A program made the position numbers and the translations under genes. Shown here in pieces: positions 1 to 8,077 of a stretch of DNA of 64,000 bases (position 1 is the first letter of the stretch; every line of letters begins with the position of its first letter). The notes under the pieces were generated by a model. That model worked only from the letters and a program-made list of their open reading frames with translations, did no database searches and had not been told where the DNA came from. Source of the DNA: Bradyrhizobium jicamae (lineage in GTDB: Bacteria; Pseudomonadota; Alphaproteobacteria; Rhizobiales; Xanthobacteraceae); the NCBI RefSeq assembly GCF_018130695.1, contig NZ_JAFCJX010000007.1:186001-250000 (forward strand), written 5' to 3'.

Positions 1-605
1 CCTTCGAGGGGCGGCTGGCGCACCAGACATTGGGTATGCTGATCACGCGCCGGCTCGAGCGCGCGCGTGCGCGCCCGCTCGGCTTCGTCGCCAATGAATA
101 CGCGGTGGCGATCTGGGGCGTTGGCGATCTCCCCTTGATGGTCCGTCAGGGCAAGCTCGATCTCAACGCGCTGTTCGACCCCGATATGCTTGGCGACGAT
201 CTCGAGGCGTGGCTCGCCGAATCGGCGTTGATGAAGCGCACCTTTCGGAACTGCGCCATCATCTCCGGCCTGATCGCGCGCCGCTTCACTGATGAAGAGA
301 AGTCGCGCCGCCAGGTGCTGTTCTCGACCGACCTGATCTATGACGTCCTGCGCAAGCACCAGGCCGACCACGTGCTGCTGCGTGCCGCGCGGGCCGATGC
401 CGCGACCGGCCTGCTCGATCTCAGGCGTCTCGGCGACATGCTGTCGCGCATCCATGGCCGAATCACCCACAAGGAACTCGACCACGTCTCGCCGCTCGCC
501 GTCCCCGTGATGCTGGAAATCGGCCGCGAGTCAGTTTATGGCGAAGCATCCGACGAACTCCTGGCGGAAGCCGCCGAGGAGCTCGTGCGGGAGGCGACGA
601 CATAA
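1..605 (+). CDS. Ligase-associated DEXH-box helicase, C-terminal part (5' end outside window)
   Basis: The reading frame is open from the window edge (first whole codon at base 3) to the stop at 603-605, so only about the last 200 residues are present. The protein reads into FEGRLAHQTLGMLITRRLE and then ANEYAVAIWG, which matches the C-terminal Lhr-type extension of helicases encoded beside an ATP-dependent DNA ligase. The helicase motor domains lie upstream and cannot be seen. The next gene, 15 bases downstream, is the pdeM nuclease that normally accompanies this helicase, which strongly supports the call. Expected role (family knowledge): DNA repair together with a ligase and an exonuclease in the same operon. 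The ATG at 30 is only an internal methionine. Confidence 0.8.
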   Translation, partial: FEGRLAHQTLGMLITRRLERARARPLGFVANEYAVAIWGVGDLPLMVRQGKLDLNALFDPDMLGDDLEAWLAESALMKRTFRNCAIISGLIARRFTDEEKSRRQVLFSTDLIYDVLRKHQADHVLLRAARADAATGLLDLRRLGDMLSRIHGRITHKELDHVSPLAVPVMLEIGRESVYGEASDELLAEAAEELVREATT

Positions 606-620
606 ACTTGGGAATGGGAC

Positions 621-1331
621 GTGACGGCGAGCGCGCAGGCTTCGGGAGACAGTGACGACATGCGCGTGTCCAGGGTCGCGGTGGCGGATGTGCCGTTCCT
701 GGCCGATTTCTCCGGCGCGCTGTTCTGGGAAGCGCAGCGCCTGCTCGTCGTCTCCGACCTGCATCTGGAAAAAGGTTCGAGCTTTGCCGCGCGCGGCGTG
801 CTGCTGCCGCCTTACGACACGGTGGCGACGCTGAGCCGTCTGGCCGCGGTGATCGCGCGCCACGATCCGCGCCAGGTGATCGCGCTCGGCGACAGTTTTC
901 ATGATCGCGACGCCCATGCGCGGTTGTCGGAGGCGGACCGCGAGGCGCTCTCCGCGTTGCAGGTCCGCCGCAACTGGATCTGGATCTCGGGCAATCACGA
1001 TCCGGCATTGCCGTCCGATCTCGGCGGTGTGGTCGCGAGCGAAGTCGCGATCGGCCCCCTCGTGTTCCGCCACGAGCCGACGGGGGCTGCCGGCGAGATC
1101 GCCGGTCATCTGCATCCCAAGGCCCGCGTGCCGACCCGCGGCCGCTCCATCGAACGCCGCTGCTTTGCTTCCGACGGCGAGCGCGCCGTGATGCCCGCGT
1201 TCGGCGCCTACACCGGCGGCCTCAGTGTGCGTGATGCGGCGTTTGCCAGGATTTTCGGCTCGCCCGGCTTCATGGCCCATGTGCTCGGCGACAACCGCGT
1301 GCACAGCTTCATCGCGTCGCGGTGTTATTGA
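621..1331 (+). CDS. pdeM: Ligase-associated DNA damage response endonuclease PdeM (calcineurin-like metallophosphoesterase)
   Basis: A 236-residue single-domain metallophosphoesterase. The metal-binding signature motifs occur in order: SDLHLEKG near residue 45, LGDSFHD near 91, GNHD near 118 and GHLHPK near 155. These give the Asp/His/Asn ligands of a two-metal phosphoesterase centre, and the EKG following the first motif is typical of PdeM rather than of generic phosphatases. It follows the helicase gene by 15 bases, so the two are probably co-transcribed. The reading frame begins with GTG at 621; an in-frame ATG at 660 would remove 13 poorly conserved residues and is a reasonable alternative start. 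The role in DNA damage response is inferred from the family and the neighbour. Confidence 0.85.
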   Translation: MTASAQASGDSDDMRVSRVAVADVPFLADFSGALFWEAQRLLVVSDLHLEKGSSFAARGVLLPPYDTVATLSRLAAVIARHDPRQVIALGDSFHDRDAHARLSEADREALSALQVRRNWIWISGNHDPALPSDLGGVVASEVAIGPLVFRHEPTGAAGEIAGHLHPKARVPTRGRSIERRCFASDGERAVMPAFGAYTGGLSVRDAAFARIFGSPGFMAHVLGDNRVHSFIASRCY

Positions 1332-1355
1332 GGCGAAGGCTCTCTCCTCACGTTG

Positions 1356-1468
1356 TCCTGGCGAAAGCCAGGACCCATTACCCCAAATGTAAATTGCAGC
1401 GCGACGTCGTGGCCACGATCCCTTCCACAACGACACTCGGTGGTAATGGATCCTGGCTTTCGCCAGGA
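1356..1468. repeat. Long intergenic inverted repeat between pdeM and lysR
   Basis: Two 27-base arms (1356-1382 and 1442-1468) are reverse complements with one mismatch and enclose a 59-base centre. Each arm is itself a small hairpin (TCCTGGCGAAAGCCAGGA). The element lies between the 3' ends of two convergent genes, so the RNA could fold as a bidirectional terminator. It looks like one of the dispersed palindromic repeats of Bradyrhizobium-type genomes, but no second copy is in this window. Confidence 0.75.
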
Positions 1469-1499
1469 TGACGGCGGAGCTTGTGGTGCGTTTTAGGAC

Positions 1500-2375
1500 C
1501 TACGCCGCCTTCGCCTGCACCGTATGGCAAAACTCCGCCAGCCGCTCCGCCAGCCGCAACGTCGCCGGGCTGGCATCGGGCGCGGCGACCAGCGCCACCT
1601 CCGTCTTGTCGATCGGAGCAAAACCCTCCTTCGCGGTCAGCACGCGGTGATCGGCCAGGATCGCGATCTCCGACAGGATGCTCAGGCCCATGCCGGCCGC
1701 GATCGCGGCCTGGATGCCGGAGAGGTTCGACGATGTGTAGGCCATGTGCCAGTTGCGCCCCGCGCTCTCCAGCGCATGGATCGCGCCGGCGCGGTAGAGG
1801 CAGCCCGAGGGGAAGCCGATCAGCGGCACCGAGCCGGTGGTCGTATTGCGCGGATGGGTCTTGCTGGTCACCCAGTGCACGCGCTCCGGCCACACCGCGA
1901 TGCCGCCCTTCTCGCCGGCGGCGCGCTTGAACAGCGCAAGGTCGAGCTCGCCGCGCTCGAGGTCGCGCTTGAGGTTCATGCTCTGGTCGGCGCGGACGTC
2001 GAGCCGCAGATTGGGATGCGAGCGCGCGAACGCCGCGAGCAGCTTTGCCAGCCGATAGGCGGCGAAATCTTCGGGCACGCCGAGCCGGATCGCGCCCTCA
2101 TTGTCCGGTCGCGAGACCACGTCGCGCGCCTCCTCGGCGAGCGACAGCAGGCGCCGCGCATAGGTCAGCAGCCGCTCGCCGGCCTCGGTCGGTATCACGT
2201 CCTTGCCGCTGCGGATCAACAGCGGCTGGCCGACGTCCTCCTCCAGCCGCTTGATCTGCTGGCTCACGGTCGATTGCGTGCGGTGGACGCGCTCGCCGGC
2301 GCGGGTGAAGCCGCCGGCATCGACCACCGAGACGAAACTGCGCAACAGCTCCAAATCGAGCATCTGCGCCTCCAT
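1500..2375 (-). CDS. LysR-family transcriptional regulator
   Basis: A 291-residue protein with the usual LysR layout. The N-terminal winged helix-turn-helix (LELLRSFVSVVDAGGFTRAG ... RTQSTVSQQIKRLE, residues about 7-65) is followed by a periplasmic-binding-like effector domain (about 92-285). It is divergent from the EamA permease gene, with 102 bases between start codons. That arrangement usually means the regulator controls both itself and the permease. The first ATG is at 2375, and a second methionine four residues later is also possible. The effector is unknown. A 13-base palindrome lies 11 bases upstream of the start codon. Confidence 0.88.
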   Translation of the reverse strand: MEAQMLDLELLRSFVSVVDAGGFTRAGERVHRTQSTVSQQIKRLEEDVGQPLLIRSGKDVIPTEAGERLLTYARRLLSLAEEARDVVSRPDNEGAIRLGVPEDFAAYRLAKLLAAFARSHPNLRLDVRADQSMNLKRDLERGELDLALFKRAAGEKGGIAVWPERVHWVTSKTHPRNTTTGSVPLIGFPSGCLYRAGAIHALESAGRNWHMAYTSSNLSGIQAAIAAGMGLSILSEIAILADHRVLTAKEGFAPIDKTEVALVAAPDASPATLRLAERLAEFCHTVQAKAA

Positions 2376-2385
2376 TCATAAATCC

Positions 2386-2398
2386 ACTGATGATCAGT
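2386..2398. promoter_or_regulatory. Candidate LysR operator in the divergent lysR/eamA region
   Basis: ACTGATGATCAGT is a perfect palindrome with a one-base centre in the AT-rich 102-base gap between the divergent lysR and EamA genes. It sits inside a looser dyad, with ATAAA on one side and TTTAT on the other. Position and symmetry suit a LysR autoregulatory site. The assignment is inference. Confidence 0.5.
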
Positions 2399-2477
2399 TT
2401 ATCATTTAATTTCCAAATGAGAAGCCGCAAGCCTAGATCAGAGGGCGAAGGAGACTTTCTTGCCAAGGAATCTTGCC

Positions 2478-3398
2478 ATGTCACTTGCCCCGTCGGTCGC
2501 GATTCCCCGCAGCCGCTTCAATGCCTTACCCGTCCTGATCGGCCTGTTTTGCCTGCTCTGGAGCTACGCCTTTGTCGCCGGCAAGATCGGCGTCACCGAT
2601 TGCCCGCCGCTGATCCTGCTCACCGCGCGGTTCTCGCTCGCCGGCATCCTGATCCTCGGCATTTCCGCGCTGCGCCGCGAGGCCTGGGATTTGACCTGGC
2701 GCGATGCGGCCGTATTCGCCGTGCTCGGTGTCGCCAACAACGCACTGTACCTCGGCCTCGGCTATACCGGGCTGAAGACGGTGTCCGCGGGCCTCGGCGG
2801 CCTGATCGTGTCAGCCAATCCGATCTTCACCGCGATGCTCGCCGCGCTGCTGCTCGGCGAGAGCCTGACCTGGCGCAAGGTGTCGGGCCTCGCGCTCGGC
2901 ATCCTCGGCGTCGCCCTGATCGTCTGGCACCGGATGTCGGTCGGCTCCGATCACCCCGAGGGCATCCTGTTCACGCTGGCCTCGCTCGCCTCGATCGTCG
3001 CCGGCACCATCCTGTTCAAGCTGCTCGCGCCGAAGGGCTCGCTCTGGATCGGCAACGGCATCCAGAACATCGCCGGCGGTCTCGCGCTGATGCCATTCGC
3101 CTTCACCTTCTCCAGCGTGGGCGACATCGTGCCGAGCGCACGGCTTGCCGGTGCCTTCGCCTTCCTGGTGCTGGGCGGCTCGATCCTGGCCTATCTGCTG
3201 TGGTTTCATCTCCTGAAGGTGTGCGGCGCGACTGCCGCCAGCGCCTATCACTTCCTGATGCCGCCGCTCGGCATGCTGTTCGCCTATCTCGTGCTCGGCG
3301 AACACGTTGAACTGCGCGATCTCGCCGGGATCGTTCCGGTCGCGCTCGGCATCTACCTCGTGACCCGCCCGGCGCCGTCAGCGCCGCCCGCGCGGTGA
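2478..3398 (+). CDS. EamA-family (DMT superfamily) inner-membrane permease
   Basis: A 306-residue protein made of two tandem EamA units, with about ten hydrophobic helices and little else. The first unit starts at FNALPVLIGLFCLLWSYAFV and the second follows EGILFTLASLASIVAG near residue 160. Family members export amino acids, nucleosides or other small metabolites; the substrate cannot be read from sequence. The ATG at 2478 is preferred because AAGGA lies 8 bases upstream. A TTG six codons earlier (2460) is in frame but unlikely. The divergent LysR gene is the probable regulator. Confidence 0.85.
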   Translation: MSLAPSVAIPRSRFNALPVLIGLFCLLWSYAFVAGKIGVTDCPPLILLTARFSLAGILILGISALRREAWDLTWRDAAVFAVLGVANNALYLGLGYTGLKTVSAGLGGLIVSANPIFTAMLAALLLGESLTWRKVSGLALGILGVALIVWHRMSVGSDHPEGILFTLASLASIVAGTILFKLLAPKGSLWIGNGIQNIAGGLALMPFAFTFSSVGDIVPSARLAGAFAFLVLGGSILAYLLWFHLLKVCGATAASAYHFLMPPLGMLFAYLVLGEHVELRDLAGIVPVALGIYLVTRPAPSAPPAR

Positions 3399-3419
3399 TC
3401 ATCCCCTCGTCCCTCGATT

Positions 3420-3515
3420 GACATAGCGCATTGAGGGACGAGCCCGGCTCGGGCAGGTTTCACGGCAGGAACCGGAGGCCTCTCCGGTTCGTTGTCGCGA
3501 CGGCTGGACCCGGGC
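3420..3515 (+). promoter_or_regulatory. Structured leader upstream of the Nramp-like transporter
   Basis: Between the EamA stop and the transporter start are two hairpins: GCCCG/CGGGC near 3442-3455, and a perfect 8-bp stem GAACCGGA/TCCGGTTC with a GGCCTC loop at 3469-3490. Neither is followed by a T-run, so this does not look like a simple terminator. It could be a folded 5' leader or one more dispersed repeat. I do not recognise a known riboswitch consensus in it. Confidence 0.35.
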
Positions 3516-4856
3516 ATGACGCAGCACAAACCGATCACGCACCATCATCACGGCAAGCACGCGCAAGAGCCGCAGCGGCCGCGCGAACCGTTCAGCCTGC
3601 GCAATGTACTGAAGTCGCTCGGCCCCGGCCTGATCACCGGTGCCTCCGACGACGATCCCTCCGGGATCGGCACCTACAGCCAGGCCGGCGCGCAGCTCGG
3701 CTATGGCATCGGCTGGACCATGCTGCTGACCTTCCCGCTGATGTCGGCGATCCAGGAAATCTCGGCGCGTGTCGGCCGCGTCACCGGGCACGGCATCGCC
3801 GGCAATGTCTGCCGGAACTATCCCGCCTGGGTGCTGTCGGGCGTCGTCACGCTGCTGTTCATCGCCAACACCATCAACATCGCGGCTGATCTCGCCGCGA
3901 TGGCCGATGCCGCAAAACTGCTGGTCGGCGGCCACACGATTCTCTACGTGCTGCTGTTCGGCGTCACCTCGGTCGTGGCGCAGATCTTCATGAACTACAA
4001 GCGCTATGTCGCTGTGCTGAAATGGCTGACGCTCAGCCTGTTCGCCTATGTCGCGGCGCTCGCTTTCGCAAAGGTTTCCTGGAATGAAGCGCTCGCCGGC
4101 GTGCTGGTGCCGCGCCTGACCTGGAGCGCGGATTATTTCACCACCATCGTCGCCATCCTCGGCACCACGATCTCGCCCTATCTGTTCTTCTGGCAGGCCT
4201 CGCAGGAGGCCGAGGAGCAGCGCGTCGACGTGACCAAGCGGCCGCTGATCGAGAAGCATTACGGCGCGCGGCGGGAATTTTCTCGCATCCGCGCCGACAC
4301 CATCGTCGGCATGGCCTTCTCCAATCTGATCGCGCTCGCGATCATCATCACCGCGGCCGCGACGCTGCACGCGGCCGGAAAGACCGACATCCAGACCTCG
4401 GCGCAGGCCGCCGAGGCGCTGCGCCCGATCGCCGGGCCCTTTGCCGAGGTGATCTTCGCGCTCGGCATCGTCGGCACCGGCCTGCTGGCGATCCCGGTGC
4501 TGGCGGGCGCGACGGCGTATGCCGTCGGCGAGGGGCGACGATGGCCGGTTGGGCTGGCGCGCAAGCCGAAGGAGGCGGCCGCGTTCTATGCGGTGCTGGC
4601 ACTGTCGGGCGGGATCGGCATCGCGCTCAACTTCACGCCGATCAATCCGATCTCGGCGCTGTACTGGAGCGCGGTCGTCAACGGCGTGCTCGCCGTTCCC
4701 GTCATGGTGCTGCTGATGCTGATGGCGCGCCATCGCGGCGTGATGGGCCGCTTCGTGGTCGGCGGCATGCTGTATTGGCTGGGCTGGCTGTCGACGGTTG
4801 CGATGGCGCTCAGCGTGGTGGCGATGGCGATTGGGTTTTTCTTCCAGACTAAATGA
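3516..4856 (+). CDS. Divergent Nramp-family divalent metal transporter
   Basis: About 446 residues with a His-rich N-terminus (THHHHGKH) and eleven or so hydrophobic helices. The Nramp fold is suggested by LGPGLITGASDDDPSGIGTY in the first helix. The canonical metal-binding DPGN there is DPSG in this protein. In the sixth helix the usual Met-Pro-His is replaced by Ser-Pro-Tyr (TISPYLFFWQASQ). It therefore belongs to a divergent branch and may not carry manganese or iron like MntH. Magnesium or another divalent ion is a possibility, but only inference. The frame opens at a TTG (3492); ATG 3516 is preferred because the intervening residues look like leader repeat. A repeat element follows the stop. 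Confidence 0.7.
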   Translation: MTQHKPITHHHHGKHAQEPQRPREPFSLRNVLKSLGPGLITGASDDDPSGIGTYSQAGAQLGYGIGWTMLLTFPLMSAIQEISARVGRVTGHGIAGNVCRNYPAWVLSGVVTLLFIANTINIAADLAAMADAAKLLVGGHTILYVLLFGVTSVVAQIFMNYKRYVAVLKWLTLSLFAYVAALAFAKVSWNEALAGVLVPRLTWSADYFTTIVAILGTTISPYLFFWQASQEAEEQRVDVTKRPLIEKHYGARREFSRIRADTIVGMAFSNLIALAIIITAAATLHAAGKTDIQTSAQAAEALRPIAGPFAEVIFALGIVGTGLLAIPVLAGATAYAVGEGRRWPVGLARKPKEAAAFYAVLALSGGIGIALNFTPINPISALYWSAVVNGVLAVPVMVLLMLMARHRGVMGRFVVGGMLYWLGWLSTVAMALSVVAMAIGFFFQTK

Positions 4857-4861
4857 GAGCT

Positions 4862-4985
4862 CGTGTCCCGGGCGCGATGCAGCGCCCCTTGGCGGTGCAT
4901 CGCAGAACCGGGACCCACGCTGCATGGGCCCCGGCTCTGCGGCGCACCACTTGCGTGCTGCGCCGCGTCCGGGGCACGGAGACCT
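4862..4985. repeat. Dispersed palindromic element, family B, copy 1
   Basis: GC-rich imperfect inverted repeat filling the gap between two convergent genes. It shares its layout with copy 2 at 45440-45566: CCGGGACCCA, then ATGGGCCCCGG, then CGGCGCACCAC, then TCCGGGGCACG. It probably also serves as a bidirectional transcription end. No coding content is seen. Confidence 0.75.
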
Positions 4986-4988
4986 TCT

Positions 4989-5768
4989 CTAATCCTTGCG
5001 GAACACGATCGACGCCATCCAGCCCGTCATCAGCGCCATGAAGGCGGTGACGAGGCCGTAGGCGAGGCCGTTGTGCCGCGCGGTGTTGGCGACGAACTGC
5101 TCGAAGCCGACCTTGACGATCTCGAACGCGGTGTCGGTCCTGGTCACCAGCGCGCCGTCGGCAAACAGCTTGATCTCGACATTGTAGGTGCCGATCGGCA
5201 CCTCGGCCGGCAGCGGAATGCCGGTGCGGAACAGGGTCGGGGTCAGGAACGTCACCGCCGAGGGCGCCTCGCGGTAGAGTCCGTGCTCGGTGCGCAGGCG
5301 GACGAAGGCGCTGCGAAACGGGTCGTTCGGCACCACGTCGGCGAAATCGGGGCCGACGCGTTGCGTCAGCAGCACGTTGTTGAGCCCGAGCTGCTGGCGC
5401 CGCTGCACCTCGGGCGAGGCGATCTGGTCGAACGGGCGGTTGGCGAACAGCGCGAGATAGCCGGGCACCTGAATGAACTGCCGCGAGTCGGTGTTGATCC
5501 AGATGCCGAATCTGCGCTCCTTCCGCCGCGTCACCATGTCGGCGCGCGGGCCGGAGACGGTGACGACGAGATCGTAATTGTTGCGGCCCGCAGGCGTCTT
5601 GTCGTCCTTCTCGACCGAGCCGAACAGCACGAGCTCACCGCCCGAATAGTTCGGCGTCACCGTGACGCGATGGTTGGAGACCGAGACGATCAGCCGCTCG
5701 GCGCGCGCCGGCGCTGCCGCAAGCAGCGCGGCGAGGCCCGCGATCGCAAGCGGCAGGCCCCACCTCAT
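4989..5768 (-). CDS. TIGR02186-family exported membrane-anchored protein
   Basis: A 259-residue protein with a clear signal peptide (LAIAGLAALLAAAPARAE), a beta-rich periplasmic domain and one C-terminal transmembrane helix (near residues 236-254) ending in a short basic tail. This is the layout of the TIGR02186 family, which has no known biochemical activity. Its start codon overlaps the stop of the upstream TSUP permease gene by four bases (ATGA), so the two are translationally coupled. This pairing supports a role in the same anion export process, perhaps as a periplasmic accessory subunit; that role is inference. Confidence 0.8.
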   Translation of the reverse strand: MRWGLPLAIAGLAALLAAAPARAERLIVSVSNHRVTVTPNYSGGELVLFGSVEKDDKTPAGRNNYDLVVTVSGPRADMVTRRKERRFGIWINTDSRQFIQVPGYLALFANRPFDQIASPEVQRRQQLGLNNVLLTQRVGPDFADVVPNDPFRSAFVRLRTEHGLYREAPSAVTFLTPTLFRTGIPLPAEVPIGTYNVEIKLFADGALVTRTDTAFEIVKVGFEQFVANTARHNGLAYGLVTAFMALMTGWMASIVFRKD

Positions 5769-6697
5769 GGCGTGCCTCCGGTCGCGCTCTCGCGGATGGT
5801 GAAGAGATCCTCGGGCCGGATCACGAGTTCAATCGCAAAGCGGATACCGACCGCGAGCACCAGCAGTCCGAGCAGCAGGCGCAGATGTTCGCCGCGGATC
5901 TTCTGGCCGGCACGCGCGCCGAACTGCGCGCCGGTGACGCCGCCGATCATCAGGATCAGCGCCAGCACTGCGTCGACCAGATGGTTGGTCACGGCATGCA
6001 GCAGGGTGGCGAACACCATGGTGACCAGGGTCAGCACCATCGAGGTGCCGATCACGGTCGAGGTCGGCACCCGCAGCAGATAGATCATCAGCGGCACCAG
6101 GATGAAGCCGCCGCCGATGCCCATCACAGCGCCGATGAAGCCGATCACGAGCCCGACCACCACCACCGGGATCACCGAGAGATAGATCTTCGAGCGCTTG
6201 AAGCGCAGCTTCAGCGGCAGGCCGTGGATCCAGACATGGCTGCCCGGCTTGCGCAGCGTCACCGCGCCGCCGCGGCGGACCCGCAGCATCGCGCGCAGAC
6301 CTTCCCAGAACATCAGCCCGCCCACCGTGGTGAGCAGCACGACGTAGGACAGCGCGATCATCAGGTCGAGCTGGCCGAGCGTGCGCAGGAAGGTGAAGGT
6401 CCAGACGCCGAGTGCGGTGCCTATCGTGCCGCCTGTCAGCAGCACCAATGCGAGCAGCGGATCGATCGCGCGCCGTCGCCAATAGGAGATCGCGCCGGAG
6501 AAGGAGGACGCGGCGATGTGGCTCGCCACCGAGGCGACAGCGACCGCCGGCGTGATGCCCACGAAAATCAAAAGCGGCGTCATCAGGAAGCCGCCGCCAA
6601 TCCCGAACATGCCGGAGACGAACCCAACCGCCGCGCCCATCGCCAGGATGAGGAAGACATTGACCGGAATGTCGGCGATCGGGAGGTAGAGTTGCAC
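5765..6697 (-). CDS. TSUP (TauE/SafE) family anion exporter
   Basis: About 310 residues with eight or more hydrophobic helices. There are two copies of the family's glycine-rich hairpin, GMFGIGGGFLMTPLL near the N-terminus and GAVMGIGGGFILVPL in the second half. Family members move sulfite, sulfoacetate or related organosulfur anions across the inner membrane. The frame is open to an ATG at 6778, but the first 27 codons are arginine-rich and poorly membrane-like. The GTG at 6697 (VQLYLPIADIPVNVF) is the likely start. It is coupled by a 4-base overlap to the downstream TIGR02186 gene. Substrate is not determined. Confidence 0.82.
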   Translation of the reverse strand: MQLYLPIADIPVNVFLILAMGAAVGFVSGMFGIGGGFLMTPLLIFVGITPAVAVASVASHIAASSFSGAISYWRRRAIDPLLALVLLTGGTIGTALGVWTFTFLRTLGQLDLMIALSYVVLLTTVGGLMFWEGLRAMLRVRRGGAVTLRKPGSHVWIHGLPLKLRFKRSKIYLSVIPVVVVGLVIGFIGAVMGIGGGFILVPLMIYLLRVPTSTVIGTSMVLTLVTMVFATLLHAVTNHLVDAVLALILMIGGVTGAQFGARAGQKIRGEHLRLLLGLLVLAVGIRFAIELVIRPEDLFTIRESATGGTP

Positions 6698-6943
6698 GCG
6701 CGGGTCGCTTCTTGTCGTTTTACCGCGAGGCCGGCCGATGGGCCGCATCCCGGCGTGGTGGTCGAGCCGGCAAGGCAATCCGGTTGGCGCGCGAGGTGGC
6801 TGGCGCGAACGCGGGTCGATTGCCGCGTCCCTGCATAACCGATATCGGCTGACAGAGGGACTAAAGAATCCGCATTGGCGGGCTTTTTTGCCGCACGCAG
6901 TTGTCGTGTGGTGAATGATTCAGATTAACGTGCGAGCCGGATT

Positions 6944-7792
6944 CTAACGCCGCCCGATCGGCGTCGTGATCAGGTTCATCGCCACGGCCTCCTTGGGAGA
7001 GAGCCAGCGGATATCAGCGGTTTGTGACATCGCTTCGACCACCGTGGAGGAAACGCCCATTTTGGTCATGTAGTGCAGCACCATGCCGGAGATCCGCTGG
7101 GCTTCTGCGATGGGGTCGGAGACCTGCGTTGTCGCGGTGAAGCGATGAACCCCGAGCAAGGAGTCCTCGACGCCGTAGCGGGTCTTGCCGCCGGCAAACA
7201 CCAGCACGCAGGCGCTGGCGCAGCGGGCCGGGCTGACGCGCCCGGCGGCATCGGCGGTACCCACGGCGGTCGAGAGCCCGCGCGAGCGGATGATCTCGCC
7301 CATGATCGCGGCCTGGTTCAGCGAGCCGCCGCGCGACGACAGCAGCACGACATCACCGGGCGCAAGCTTGGCCTCGTCGAGCTTGTCGCGGAGCCAGTTG
7401 GCGCTGGCCGCACCGATCTCGCCGCTGATCGCGAGCGCCCTTCGGCCACGGCCGGTGCGCTCGATGTCGGCATCGGGAATCACCGTCGCCGTCATGCTGG
7501 CCGCGACATAGGTCTCGCGCCAGTAATCCCAGGCGCCGGGACGCGACAGGTCGCGATAGGCGCGGATGCCGACGCCGGACAGCAGCAAGGTGAAGATGAC
7601 CACGGACCAGAACGACGGCTTGAACGCCCGCAGCGCCGTCAGCGGCGGATGATCCGGCGGGCGCGGTGCGTGTTGCGGTGGTGTTTGCCAGGGTGGCGCT
7701 TGCCATGGCGATGGTTGTCGCGGTGGCGCGACCCGGGGGCCCGTCGGCGACTTCAGATGAAAATTCTCATCCTGACCATCATCGACAGACAA
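6944..7792 (-). CDS. Single-pass membrane protein with ClpP/crotonase-like periplasmic domain (COG3904-like)
   Basis: A 282-residue protein. The first 55 residues are proline-rich and cytoplasmic, one membrane helix follows (FWSVVIFTLLLSGVGI, about 60-76), and then a periplasmic domain. In that domain LLSSRGGSLNQAAIMG resembles the oxyanion-hole strand of ClpP-fold proteins, and ARCASACVLVFAGG resembles the helix carrying the active serine. LLGVHRF follows as a possible His position. This matches the COG3904 class of predicted periplasmic proteins, whose substrate and activity are not established. It stands alone, with at least 150 bases to both neighbours. Confidence 0.65.
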   Translation of the reverse strand: MSVDDGQDENFHLKSPTGPRVAPPRQPSPWQAPPWQTPPQHAPRPPDHPPLTALRAFKPSFWSVVIFTLLLSGVGIRAYRDLSRPGAWDYWRETYVAASMTATVIPDADIERTGRGRRALAISGEIGAASANWLRDKLDEAKLAPGDVVLLSSRGGSLNQAAIMGEIIRSRGLSTAVGTADAAGRVSPARCASACVLVFAGGKTRYGVEDSLLGVHRFTATTQVSDPIAEAQRISGMVLHYMTKMGVSSTVVEAMSQTADIRWLSPKEAVAMNLITTPIGRR

Positions 7793-7874
7793 GCGCGGTC
7801 CTCCGGCCGTTGGCGCGGTGTCTGTCTACACGGCCGGAGTGCGGAGGTACATGGCTGCGACGCCAGGTCTCTGC

Positions 7875-8051
7875 CCCTCTCCCGCTTGCGGGGGAGGCAT
7901 AGGCGGCCTATGGCCGCCGTTGTTTAACGAACGCCGATGCGGAGCATCGGCTATTGGTGGGGGTGTCTCCGCATCGGGATTCCCTACGCGGAGAGAGCCC
8001 CCACCCGCCACGCTCTTCGAGCGCGTCGACCTCCCCCGCAAGCGGGAGAGG
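7875..8051. repeat. Dispersed palindromic element, family A, copy 1
   Basis: Outer arms CTCTCCCGCTTGCGGG near 7876 and CCCCCGCAAGCGGGAGAG near 8033-8050 are inverted. Nested inside are GGGTGGGGGTGTCTCC and GGAGAGAGCCCCCACCC. The same design recurs at 21654-21770 and 23234-23346. It separates two minus-strand genes and has no coding content. Confidence 0.8.
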
Positions 8052-8077
8052 TGAAGCGAGCCTGCGGATCGACTGAC

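Noticed and set aside
3492..3515. TTG start for the Nramp-like gene
   Set aside because: The extra residues (LSRRLDPG) look like leader DNA, and the ATG fits the family start better.
7875..8051. Possible CRISPR-like repetition of short palindromes
   Set aside because: Arms are dispersed over the window, not tandem with spacers. No cas genes are present.
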